Assembly: GCA_026874595.1 (NCBI GenBank)
Contig: CM049308.1
Location: forward strand, 79,282,124 to 79,346,123
Length of the DNA stretch: 64,000 nucleotides
Direction: 5' to 3'
Origin: Sipunculus nudus
Taxonomy: Eukaryota; Annelida; Sipuncula; Golfingiida; Sipunculidae
Part shown: one piece after another, positions 39,901 through 50,239 of the stretch
Position numbering within the stretch: the first letter of the stretch is position 1
Layout: the number at the start of each line of letters is the position of its first letter
The notes under the pieces: model-generated
What the model was told of the DNA's origin: nothing
Database searches by the model: none
Seen by the model: only the letters and a program-made list of their open reading frames with translations
Made by a program: the position numbers and the translations under genes

Positions 39901-40494
39901 CTTGGGGGTCCCTGTCTCTACCTGGTGACAACCTATAGCTCAGTGTGCAGGTATGTTTCACTTCTTGACTCTTGGGGTCAAGTTCTCACAACACCTCATC
40001 GGATATAACTACCTTATCAGTACAGGTAAAATGTATATCACTCACAGGTAACGAGACATGCGATCAGTGTGACAGACGTGACATCCATTTATTGCACCAT
40101 AATGCCCCTCTTACAATAGTATATATACTCATCAAAACGACTTATTCATGGTAGTTGTATGTGTTATGTTTGACATGCAGTGCCCTTTTATCATAAATGA
40201 TGAGCCACTTAATGTGAGATTATAAACACTATCATAACTATAACCACCAACCTGACTCCTTGACACAAATTTATATAGGACAAGAACAGCTATAAAATAC
40301 CTGAATGGGATGCTCTGATTAATGATAACATTTACTTTTTCACATAATGGGGTTTTCATTATGTTTGTCCAATCACATTAACCCTCTTAGTCTTAACTTA
40401 ATCATACAGAACAATGATCATTTTAATTAGAAGCTTTATCCAGTTGATAATAATCCCCCTTGGGCCCCTTCTTACTATTACTTCATATAAGAAA
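36926..40494. other. AT-rich non-coding DNA, nothing recognised
   Basis: Contains a poly-G run (about 37458-37471, then AGGAGGGGAGG) and an A run near 39127. No exon or RNA gene supported. Confidence 0.45.
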
Positions 40495-41510
40495 ACTAGA
40501 TGTGGTTGGACAATGGTCCTAAGAGGGCCTCGCGTTTCTGCCAGTGCTGGACTAGTTTACATATGGGTGAAAAATTAAGTTAAATTTGAAAAATATGAAA
40601 AACAGAAACAGGTATTTATCAATATGCAAGAGGAAAAAATCCTATTGGATCAAATGATATTAAAGAAGATATGTCTGAAAAAAGTGTGCAATAGAAAATC
40701 ACCAAATGTAGTCTGTTAGCCATATTTGATTTTGAACAAGCCTATAATTCAATAGGTCTGGAGCCCTCATAGACACCAATGATCCCTGTGAAATAAGGAA
40801 AGCTGCAGGAGGGTTGTTGTTGAGTTATCGCACGTGAAAAAAAATTAGTGATCGGCGGTGGTGGCTATATTGAAATTCTAACAGGTCTGTAATTCAATAG
40901 GTCTGGAGCCCTTATAGGTACCAATCATACCTGTGAATTTGGTAAAGCTGCAGTAGGTTGTTATTGAGTATCTCGCGCAAAAGAAAATCAGTGATTGGGC
41001 TGTGGCTGCCATATTGGAATACCGACATGTCTGTAATTCAATAGATCTGGAGCCATCACAGGTTCCAATCATCCCTGTGAATTTGGGAAGCTGCAGTAGG
41101 TTGCTGTTGAGTTTTCTCAAGCGAAAGAAAATCAGCGATCTGGCTATGGCGGCCATATTAGAATTCAGACAGGTATGTTAATCAGTAGGTCTGGAGACCT
41201 CATAGGTACCAATCATCCCGGTGAATTTGGGAAAGCTGCAGTAGGTTGTTGTTGAGTTATTGCTTGCGAAAGAAAATCAGCGATTGGGCTGTGGCGGCCA
41301 TATTGGAATTCCAACATGTCTGCAATTCAAAAGGTCTGGAGCCCTCATAGGTACCAATCATCCCTGTGAATTTTGGAAAGCAGCAGTATGTTGTTGTAGA
41401 GTTATCGCGCACGAAAGAAAGTGTCACTGACGGAAGGATGGATGGATGGAAGGACAGACTGACACAGAGATCACCGCTATAGGGCATTGCTTGTCAAGCG
41501 GGGTCCTAAT
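40495..41510. mobile_element. Pearl-like element with ~146-bp tandem core (5 units)
   Basis: Five tandem units start near 40738, 40884, 41029, 41172 and 41317 (period 143-148 bp). Each contains AATTCAATAGGTCTGGAGCC, ACCAATCATCCCTGTGAATT, AGCTGCAGTAGGTTGTTGTT and GGCGGCCATATTGGAATTC. The array ends in a GGATGGATGGAAGGACAGAC microsatellite (about 41433-41458), then CACCGCTATAGGGCATTGC. The left flank (40495-40735) holds GGTCCTAAGAGGG and the right end GGGTCCTAATAAA. The layout is that of pearl elements: single-copy ends, tandem core, tetranucleotide microsatellite. The 92- and 76-codon minus frames at 40878-41487 read the repeat unit and are not genes. Confidence 0.72.
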
Positions 41511-42061
41511 AAATCTCTTTTTTTTAAGTTGAAAAAAAATAATTCATGTATATGACTGCAAATATGCCACCTGGACTGTTCATTTATTTATTGTGACACT
41601 GGAGTTCATTATTTCAATTTCTTATGTATGAATGCTTAAAATGTTTCAGCATACATCAAGTTCACTGTTAATATGACAACTGTGTAAACTGCTCCATATA
41701 TAAACAGTAAGGTTTTTATTTAGATAATTGGCATCACAAATGGTAGATTGTAATAATGTAAGGTATTGTGTGCAAATAATGTAAGCCACATATTTCTATG
41801 AAAGGATTAACTGATCTAACACAATTTTTATATTTGCCCATTGGCCAAATATTTTCAATTTTTTTTGTGCTTGAAAGGGGCAAAACAATTGAAGTGTAGC
41901 TAATCTGCCGCTGGACAATTTTTCACCATGATACTATGGTATAATTCATTGTAGCTGCTTATCTGTAATATCATTAGGACTACTAGGTTAATTTTTTGCA
42001 AAATCCTAGACAGTAGCTTCAATATATAAATCACTGCAAGGGTTCCTAATATCTAAAGATC
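41511..42061. other. AT-rich non-coding DNA, nothing recognised
   Basis: No supported feature. Confidence 0.4.
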
Positions 42062-42277
42062 ATTTAGTTGAGAGTGCACTTAGTGTGTCTGTACAACACA
42101 ACACCAACAAGCACAACAGACTCCCTGTTTGTCAGAGACTTGAGAGAAATGAGTGCCCCTTATGCCATAAACAAAGGTTCACAAGTTCATGGAAATACAG
42201 TCACCAAGAGTGTTACCAGTGTGTTGTGAAAAGCATGTATCTGGCCAGATTTACCCACATGTTAAAATTTGTGTGAG
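42062..42277 (+). pseudogene. Possible PEX12-like RING fragment (relic)
   Basis: A plus-strand open stretch ends at TGA 42275-42277. It contains RLPV.QRLERNECPLCHKQR, then after a short gap ECYQCVVKSM, and ends THMLKFV. CPLC followed 15 residues later by CYQCV resembles the C-terminal RING-like domain of the peroxisome biogenesis factor PEX12 (CPLC.K.R, about 17 residues, CY.CV, then a short tail ending HLIKLY-like). The later cysteine-proline (CPVT) of that domain is not visible. A TTTAG acceptor-like sequence precedes it and AATAAA-type signals follow at about 42313 and 42377. It could be a decayed retrocopy or exon, or chance. Recognition is from a few motif residues only. Confidence 0.25.
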
Positions 42278-44383
42278 CCTATTCATGAATTATACATTGA
42301 TTGCATTGATCAAAATAAAATCAATCACAGAAGAGTCTGGTTTCTTCCTACAACCAGCAATGTTTTGAAGCCTTTAAATAAAAATAGCAGTGTACCAATA
42401 ATTTCAGCATGCAATCTGTGACACCAGGTTTTGGTGTATTATTATGCAAAATAGCAGCCCCAGTGAGCAGTTTCAAGAAATGGGTAAAATAAACATGTCA
42501 GCTTTCAATCAGGGGGCAGGGATGTGACATAAAAGTACTCAGAGGATAGGATCTAGGCAGATCTCCTATAGACACTTTGTGAGGCAGTCGTCCAATATGT
42601 ATCTATATCAGAATATTATCTATATATAAAATGTTGGTTATCATTTTATGTCTTGTCTATAAAAAAGAGTAGGAGTTGTCAGGTCGCAAAGGTCATACAT
42701 TTTTGCCTGGACACCATTAACAGTGATGGCATTCATATAACTGCAGTTCCAGGATATGCCATGTAACTACAATACAATGGCGCCATCTGTCACAGGCTTC
42801 TAAAATTAAACCAAGTCAAAGGCTGAGCCATGTATTCAATTTTAACTCCTTCCCTGACCACACATGTTATGATTATTTAAACTTATATGCTAATATGCTA
42901 TTTAGTAGGAATCTATTCATGAAGAATAGTTTCAAACTAAATTCTGTCATCAGGGATTATACCAGGCCTTTCTAGGGACCTTATTTCTGCCCCTTTTCCC
43001 TTGAAAATGTTGCATTTCACACAACAAATACAACCTTGACCTATAAAAAAATTCATAGGAAATTCTCCCTTTAAGCAAAAAGGGCCCAAAGCCTTGAAAG
43101 ACGGAATAATTTGTGTTAATTATAGTCCTCCGATTCTTGACATGTATTGATCTGATCTTTATTCATAAGAATAATAAATTATAGTTTGTTAAAGTAATTC
43201 ATAGAAACTTGAAATATTTTGGCAGGTAAAAAGATAATATTCCAATAGCAATAAAAGTACTGGCTAATATATGAAGCTGAGCCAAAAATAAGAAGAGAAG
43301 GACAGTCCTATCTATATTACTATGGAGTATGTACACCAATTGCTTTCATAGCCAACTTTGATATAAAACATCTGTAGAGTTTTCTTCTATTGATCTTGTG
43401 ACTGTTAAACATTCAGCGGGTTAAAGGGTTTTATCTTGGTAGTCCTGGAAAATTCAAGCAATATTAAACATTATATCAACACTGTATTAAATCTGGACTA
43501 CTTAGAGTAAGAGTATATCCTATAAGTAAGCAAATCAGCCATTTAAATTTGTACATGAAAAATTTCAAACTATCACAGTTAATAACAGTTTAAGTGGACT
43601 TGATAAACCCTGAGGGATAAAAAGTAGTATAAAAATACCGTTTTCCAGAAGTAAACAGTGCCCCAACCTGTAATTTCATGAAAACAGCACTTTATAGCTA
43701 GCCATCTGTTTCCCATTACTATATTATTACATACGCATGAGATATTCATGATATAAGACAGCAGGTTTATCATAACACACATGAAACAAGTCACAGCTGA
43801 CATCACCTGAAACATGTTCCTTCATATGAGGTCAGCTGTCAGAGCCACAGTGTTTCAGGGACTACAGTCATAGACTCATAATTTGCTCAATTCAGACATA
43901 ATGAACCAAAAGTAGTCGCTGTAAGTTAATGAATTTTTTAACCTGAAAGAGCATTTAATAATTTTATGACCATATTATATGACAGATTTTGTTAAAGATC
44001 TTACTGGAGCTCAACACCGTCATTTTCACTAACTGATCTTAAACAAGTTGGGCTGTGATAAATATGTAATCTATTTTCTTTCCATTTCCTGTGACGCAGC
44101 CAGGCAGTGAAAGTGCAGTGAAAAGGGGAACATATTCCCATAGGTCTGAAATCGCGCCAGAATACTTTATTATCATAATATATACAATGCACCTTTACCA
44201 TGTTCAGGCTATTAATAATTGCCATTTAATTTATGAGCACAGTAAAAATTTTAAAAATATTCAAGGAACATCCATGAATGGGCTTCACTAGTTCATAAAA
44301 AATATAACCACCTTGGAATCCATAAGACAAACATATTCATATTATTACATTAACTTAATATATTGAAAATAAAATAAAAACGG
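42278..44383. other. AT-rich non-coding DNA, nothing recognised
   Basis: No exon or repeat structure supported; frames at 43579-43815 and 44001-44291 lack family resemblance. Confidence 0.45.
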
Positions 44384-44606
44384 AAGTGTCTAGGCAGCCG
44401 ACTGGGGAGTGTCAGACCCCTGGACTGTCTAGGCAGCCGACAATGTCTACACTGTCGACTGCCTAGACAGTCCACACTCCACCCACTGCGCAGCCGACAA
44501 TGCTTTAACTGATGTCACTAAGTGTCAGCTGCCTAGATGTGTGACATTCTAGACTTAGTAGCTATTTATTTATTTGAACTTTTCTTGTACAAAATATATG
44601 TATAGC

Positions 44607-44637
<31 letters not shown>

Positions 44638-44701
44638 AATATTCACAACATATATGACACTGAAGTTATAGTAGGTCTGGATACATATACATAACCATAC
44701 G

Positions 44702-44967
44702 TTAAGGTAGCAGGACTGGTTAAATTCCTAAAAAAATATGTTTTTGCAATAAAAGGTATACTTTATATTCAAATTAAATTAAAAAGCTTATAAATTCAAA
44801 CATGTTCTTCCAAAGCTAAGTTTATATTTATCAAAATGTAGAAAACCTTTTTTTGCTTTCAGAAAATATCCTTTAAGGGGTCCTAAGGCATTAGATTGTT
44901 CAAAGCAAAAATTGAAAAAACTGAAATAAAGTCAGGTCATGTGGGGGGACCAGTCCTGCTACCTTAA
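44702..44967. mobile_element. TTAA-flanked MITE with perfect 15-bp inverted ends
   Basis: TTAAGGTAGCAGGACTGGT at 44702-44720 is repeated exactly in inverse at 44949-44967. Taking TTAA as the target-site duplication leaves 15-bp perfect terminal inverted repeats GGTAGCAGGACTGGT around 258 bp of AT-rich DNA. A TTAA duplication is typical of piggyBac-type insertion; the superfamily is inference. It is nested within the larger fold-back at 44384-46716. Confidence 0.7.
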
Positions 44968-46264
44968 ATCAGAATGGACAATATTTTTATATTTGCAGCC
45001 ACCATGAACACATGCATACGTGTAAAAGGTATGCGTTTTTTACTTCAGGATTAAATGACTTATTAGAACACAACTTCTTAAGACCCAGCCATGGTTTTTG
45101 AATCCCGTTTCCACAATTTTTTTGACATGATGGGACTTTTGTTACAGATTTACATTTTCTCCAAATCACAAAGAGGGAAATTCAACCCTAACAGAGTTGT
45201 GGACTGCTATGGTGCTGACAAGCCACTATTAACTATCCTTGATTTCAAACCTTTATACATGTGAAGCCCTGATAGACCACCAAATATGTTATTTTATTAC
45301 ATTCATTAATCCCTGGCTTATGAGGACAGTTGCTAGACCAACATATATTCAGTATCTACTCACTCACTATTCACCAGGAACTCAGAATCTGCTCTCTCAT
45401 CACTGCCACTGGTTACCTATGAAATCATTTGTGTAACTGATTGCCAAACCATGATGCTAATAAATACCCACAATAACATCAATGGATTATCAAAGGGGTC
45501 TAGTGCAAAACAAACACACAATAAACAGTGTGTAAACTGCATTAATCATCTGACCTGGTCAGTCCATGAAATGCAAGTACATGTTTATAAAATACATGTA
45601 GTGTAGGTGTATGTATTCTAGTGCATAAGAATTAACATGTTTACCATATTTCTTTACTTATATTACATGAAATGTGATGCTGCTTTTTGGTGTTTTCATT
45701 TTCCAAGTTAAAAATCCAACCCTGTTACCTGTTTTTAATTCAGCATCATTTTACTAAATATTGCAACAAGGTCTAGAATGTCACACACCTGGGCAGCTCA
45801 GACACTTTGTGATATCAGTAAAAGCATAATGTGGGCTGTGCAGTGGGTGGAGTGTGGACTGTCTAGGCAGCCAACAAGTGTAGACATTGTCAGCTGCCTA
45901 GACAGTCCAGGCATCGGCCCGGGTATAGAATCCGGTCTTCATTTCAAAGATGGGTCCAAACTGACTAGACCGTGTCATATTAGTATGAATCAACATAGGC
46001 CATGACATGCCTGATGATATGACATCGACATGCCTCTTACCTATCCACTACATGAATCCTAAACATTTCTTTGCCGTCCGTATACACCCATAACCTTGTC
46101 CAGGCAGACTGGATTCGGATCCACTATAGAACGCGGGCTTCTCTTGTATTGAGGAACATATAAATAAAATTGTCACCTCTCATTCCCTATTTTAACTCCT
46201 ACTTTTCCCTGTAAATGTCCCTACACTCAACTCTTCTAACATAAACAACTACAGTAACTAAGCA

Positions 46265-46350
46265 TCAGAAGTCGTTTGAATCGGGACTCGAACCTACGAT
46301 CTCTGGACTAGAAGCCCTGCACGCTACTAAGTGAGCCGTGAAGACGAGAT
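46265..46350 (-). repeat. tRNA-derived SINE head
   Basis: On the minus strand a tRNA-like segment has an A-box-like GGCTCACTTAGTAGCGTG, a TTCTAGTCC-type anticodon region and a canonical B box GTAGGTTCGAGTCCC. The acceptor ends do not pair, so this is not a functional tRNA gene. It has the look of the RNA polymerase III head of a tRNA-derived SINE. The following module (lower coordinates) is not obviously SINE body. Confidence 0.5.
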
Positions 46351-46424
46351 ACCAGCAAGAGCAAGTTTTGTTCATTTATATCTGCGATTGAAGAGGCATC
46401 TATCGCGAAAATGGGAAACCACTT

Positions 46425-46510
46425 ACTATTAGGTGGGGGCTCCGCCCCCACACCCCTGTTAGGACGGGGAACCCAGGTTCCCCAGACCCCTCCTCCTCTA
46501 ATATAATAAA
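46425..46510. repeat. Double-hairpin module (GGGGGCTCCGCCCCC / GGGGAACC..GGTTCCCC)
   Basis: Two strong inverted repeats stand side by side: GTGGGGGCTCCGCCCCCAC and GGGGAACCCAGGTTCCCC, followed by CAGACCCCTCCTCCT. A diverged copy of the second part (GGGAACCAAGGTTCCCTAGA and CCCCTTCTCCTG) recurs at about 61930-61975 on the same strand. It is therefore a dispersed module, possibly the body of the SINE-like element next to it. Confidence 0.55.
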
Positions 46511-46716
46511 CTCCAGCTATGAGCAAAATTAAATACGGGAATTCTGAGGAAAATGATATGCATCGGCCTTTTCCAGGAAACAATTTATTATGCGACACCC
46601 GTTTTACCAGCAGTAGGCTGAAGCCCGGTTTCTATAGTTCTGCCCTGGATTCTATACTCGCTCCTAGGCGTCTGACACTCTGAAGCCGACAATCTGCCTA
46701 GACACTTCCAATTAAA

Positions 46717-47277
46717 ACTTGCCTCCACTGATCAATCACACATAATCAATGGAGCAACTGTAGGCAGTCATATGTAATAAAACACTCAATCCTGTTTGGA
46801 TAAAATCCAACACTCGGCTGATCAAGCCATCAAATGCATGCATCATCAACATCGGTAATTACAGATGACACATAACAGAACACAAACATTTCAAGAATCG
46901 AGAGGCTGCGCAATCAATGAAAACTGATGGTCAATCATTTGTGATATAAATCGATCTGTATTTTCATGATATTACTGCCGGTACATACATATATGGGTAT
47001 CAAATGTATAAAGAATAATTTTATTTGGGAGGGTAACGCCATTTACTTCATCCTGAAGCGTTATTCCTGTCACCAAGTCCCTGGAACAGCGGCGCCCCCG
47101 TGTGAGCGTGTCACTCAAGTTCAGTCACACGGGTCCTGCGGAGTCGTCAACAAACCCGTTAATGGGGAAAAGGGGGGAATTCTGGTTTGAATTCCCAGAC
47201 ACGGACAATACTTGTCACACAGAAAATTAGATTTCATGAAAATTTATGGTAGATAGTCTGTTTTTCTGGTAACTTAC
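46717..47277. other. Non-coding DNA grading into GC/CpG-richer patch
   Basis: 47040-47190 is CpG-richer (GCGGCGCCCCCGTGTGAGCG, TGCGGAGTCGTC) than almost all of the window. GGAATTC...GAATTCC forms a small hairpin near 47177-47196. No exon identified. Confidence 0.4.
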
Positions 47278-47430
47278 CTGTGACTTCCAGGTAAAGGCCA
47301 TGCCATTTGTTTGATCTCCATCACTTCAAATCCATTTCCGCCGCCGTCCCACAACCCCTTGCGACAAACATTCCGCTGGTGTTGATATCTGTGATAATGT
47401 TTTGGGCACCAGCTGTACCGTCGTCTGTCA
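47278..47430 (-). promoter_or_regulatory. Possible ASPP promoter / non-coding first exon
   Basis: On the minus strand, CpG-containing DNA with an ETS-type site (ACCGGAAAT, about 47432-47440) is followed by GGGACGGCGGCGGAA, a four-codon upstream frame (ATG...TGA), and a consensus donor CACAG|GTAAGT with the exon end at 47278. This is what a TATA-less first exon looks like. The nearest minus-strand gene it could serve is ASPP, whose start exon lies 16.6 kb downstream behind a possible TATAG acceptor. No transcript evidence; the 5' limit is a guess. Confidence 0.3.
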
Positions 47431-47931
47431 TTTCCGGTTACTTGTCAAAGAAAGGAGGGAAGTTCGAAAGGAGCTTATCAACTTATGCAACTGGCAAACT
47501 GTGGCAGGTAGGATATGCGTTTTCCGCCTTGATGCAAAAGGTACTTTCCATACCTGGCGCAAATTTATTGATCTAATCTACCGAGACGGCCTGCACTGTT
47601 TAATGTGCAACAGATCAGTCAGTGAGATAGCGGTATCCATACCACACAAGCCAAACTGCTTGTAGTACTAGTGGTATACAGATCCATACACTCCGATACC
47701 TAAACAAAAAAGTTAGAACTAACTTTTAAACTGACAGCTTCTCACCTTTTATCTGGATGATGTCAGCATAAAAAGTCTATTTAGTCTGTTTGGTTGATTT
47801 ATACACAGCAGGTTTACATTAAAATTAGTTGGCTTAATTATAATACTTTTTTGTTTGAGGGGCTGAAACAAACTGACTACTCAGAGACAGCCTGTCGTCT
47901 GGTTAAACATGGCTGCTTTGCATGACATCAG

Positions 47932-47945
47932 CAACTAGGGGGCGC
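47932..47945 (+). promoter_or_regulatory. CTCF-like motif in left arm
   Basis: CAACTAGGGGGCGC matches CCASYAGRKGGCRC at 13 of 14 positions (second base differs). It points toward the opposite arm. Confidence 0.35.
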
Positions 47946-48866
47946 CTTTGTGCTATATAAGTTAGACTGTTACCCTTCTCCTCAACATTCCAACTTGAGG
48001 CTTGAAATCGTTATTTTTGTACTGGCTATATATCCTGAATGGTATGCAAACTTGAAATAGTTTACAGGTACAGCATCTGAAAAATAACATCTTAATATTT
48101 ATTTTATAGAGTCTAACATAGCAATAAAAATGTAAACTATATAAAATTATTTTCAGCAGAGCAGGCTGTTTCATGAAAAGTTATAGTTTTGGATAATTTA
48201 ATGCATAAGTGTATTATCAATTTCAACACCGTTTTAGACTTAAAGCAATGGTTGGAAATTATATTTATGAAAGATTGAGCTGGAGACTAGTATCTTCATG
48301 CAAATATCACGGTCCCACATAATTACTTGAGAAAAAAATAAGAAGGGTACACTTGTGCAATGTACTTTATAATAAAAAAATATATTTTAACCTTGGAAAT
48401 TGCGTATTTTTAATTGTATGTGTTATGGTTATATCCAGAAACAAAATACAACTGCAAACCACAGAAGGTATAATGCAATAAATAGGAGGAAAATATAGCA
48501 ATCTTTCTCGGTCAATAAAACTGTTGGTGATAAAAATATTTTCTAATATGTCTCTAAGTCATTTTTTTCTTCTTAAATAAATGAATATTTTCAATATATA
48601 ACGGTGTTGAAGAAGGAAAACGGTGTTGAATTAATATAAATGAAATCATTGGCAAAATTATTACTTAAAGCATGCAGACTTCTTTTATAATGAATATTTT
48701 AAAAGTTCAATATTTAAAAGTACATATCACATTGATCCATTGAGTAATATATAAGTAACGGTGTTAGAACAATAAATATACGGACATTTTTACACAATTA
48801 TGGAAATGAAAAAAATACATACCGATAATGATGGTTTTATGGAGTCATTTTGTGACGTTATTTCAA

Positions 48867-48868
<2 letters not shown>

Positions 48869-48927
<59 letters not shown>
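48869..48927. repeat. (TA)n microsatellite
   Basis: A TA run interrupted once by a G, inside the loop of the long inverted repeat. It accounts for the YIYIYI-type residues of a chance frame here. Confidence 0.95.
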
Positions 48928-49201
48928 GGGATTTGAACAGGAGTTAGTCTATCAACATCGTGTCATGGCGATCAAATCGTCTATATAACAGTGTTCAAAA
49001 AAACGTTCTGGCGACCCATATTTCAAACGCAAAAGAGTGGGAAAATTAGAGGGATGGCTATATATCCTGCATAGTTGTTTAGTTCATGATTATATTTCAA
49101 GTTTGCATTCAGGAAATATAGCCAGTACAAAAATAACGATTTCAAGCCTCAAGTTGGAATGTTTAGGAGAAGGGTAACAGTCTAACTTATATAGCACAAA
49201 G

Positions 49202-49215
49202 GCGCCCCCTAGTTG
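49202..49215 (-). promoter_or_regulatory. CTCF-like motif in right arm
   Basis: The reverse complement reads CAACTAGGGGGCGC, the same 13/14 CTCF match as in the left arm. The two motifs are convergent and about 1.27 kb apart. Confidence 0.35.
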
Positions 49216-49535
49216 CTGATGTCATGCAAAGCAGCCATGTTTAACCAGACGACAGGCTGTCTCTGAGTAGTCAGTTTGTTTCAGCCCCTCAAACAAAAAA
49301 GTATAATGATTAAGCCAACTAATTTTAATGTAAACCTGCTGTGGATTAATCAACCAAACAGACTAAATAGACTTTTATGCTGACATCATCCAGATAAAAG
49401 GTGAGAAGCTGTCAGTTTAAAAGTTAGTTCTAACTTTTTTGTTTGGGTATCGGAGTGTATGGATCTGTATACAACTACAAGGAACGTCAGCTTGTAGGGT
49501 ATGTATACCGCTATCAGTGAGAGTGAGACACCTGT

Positions 49536-50239
49536 TTGACAATGAGTGTTTCATAATCTCTTTTTCACTGTTTTACTTTTAGTCTTTGTTTTCAGTGATG
49601 TTTAGCCCTCTCTCCATGGCTTCACCCTATGCAGCACAATAAGAGAGGTCTTGAAGATCATATTTAGCTCAGTAAGATGTTGACCATGGCATAAGTCATC
49701 TGACATTCACTGATGATCCTAACGTTAGACAGTGTCCGTTCCTATAAATTATAATATAGAGACGGAGAGCACTGCATGCATTCTTGTGGTGACCTGTCTG
49801 ATATTACTAAATGTCCCTCCATTTGCCAAATTACCTATCATAATCTAGCTAACATACTCTTAACTACGACTCCTTACTTGTTTTCTCGCTCAAATAAGAA
49901 AATGAAACATATAATCCAGGTGCAAAGTTAAGAAGCGATGCTCGCAGGTTTTTAACCAAACTTGTAGCCATGACAACATGACACTAAGGCCTTCGGAAAT
50001 AAACTGATAGGGCCTGGAGTCATGATGGCAGTCACAACAGAACGCCCATTCTAAGGGTCGGATCAAAATATTTACTGTCTGGTATTATTTGGCATCACAG
50101 GCTTGTAAAGTCATATTATATGTGCTTAATATCAAAGAAGAAATGTTGTTACACAAAAATAATTACATTTATTACCTCCTTTCATCACTGTGGCACCGAT
50201 TCAAGTGAAGCGGTACTTCTCATTCAAAACTAAATGTGT
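49536..50239. other. Non-coding DNA, nothing recognised
   Basis: No supported feature between the two fold-back structures. Confidence 0.4.

Larger units (their letters stand above)
44384..46716. mobile_element. Nested fold-back element with TAGGCAG-type arms
   Basis: The left arm (44420-44556) and an inner right arm (45774-45912) are inverted copies of about 137 bp. They share GGACTGTCTAGGCAGC, GTCCACACTCCACCCACTGC and TGTGTGACATTCTAGAC. The outermost ends also match inversely: GGAAGTGTCTAGGCAG with AGTGTCAGACCCCTGG at 44391-44430, against 46665-46712. Within each arm, GTCTAGGCAGC and GCTGCCTAGAC form further small palindromes. Between the inner and outer right ends lie another pair of inverse ATAGAATCC/GCGGGCTTC segments (46104-46145 and 46618-46660) and a SINE-like piece. 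No transposase was seen. This looks like a Foldback-type or nested MITE structure. Confidence 0.6.
47628..49535. mobile_element. Long inverted repeat (~430-bp arms) around ~1 kb
   Basis: 47628-48060 is repeated in inverse at about 49065-49535 with high identity over most of its length. Shared blocks include GATAGCGGTATMCATACC, ATACAGATCCATACACTCCG, AAAAAGTTAGAACTAACTTT and GGCGCCTTTGTGCTATATAA. The inner 1 kb is AT-rich, holds a (TA)n run, and contains five copies of an AACGGTGTT motif. No transposase was found. A transcript across it could fold into a very long double-stranded hairpin. Each arm has a CTCF-like motif, with a TATATAAG a few bases beyond it. Confidence 0.8.

Noticed and set aside
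40878-41487. Minus-strand frames of 92 and 76 codons with similar repeated peptides
   Set aside because: They translate the 146-bp core unit of the pearl-like element; the similarity is DNA-level repetition.
42775-42790. CTCF-like site at AATGGCGCCATCTGTCAC
   Set aside because: Only about 10 of 14 core positions match on the minus strand.
46265-46350. Functional tRNA gene
   Set aside because: A and B boxes are present but the acceptor stem does not pair and the surroundings are repetitive; a SINE head explains it better.
47150-47215. Second tRNA-like B box (GGTTTGAATTCC)
   Set aside because: No matching A box or cloverleaf; the sequence is part of a GGAATTC...GAATTCC hairpin.
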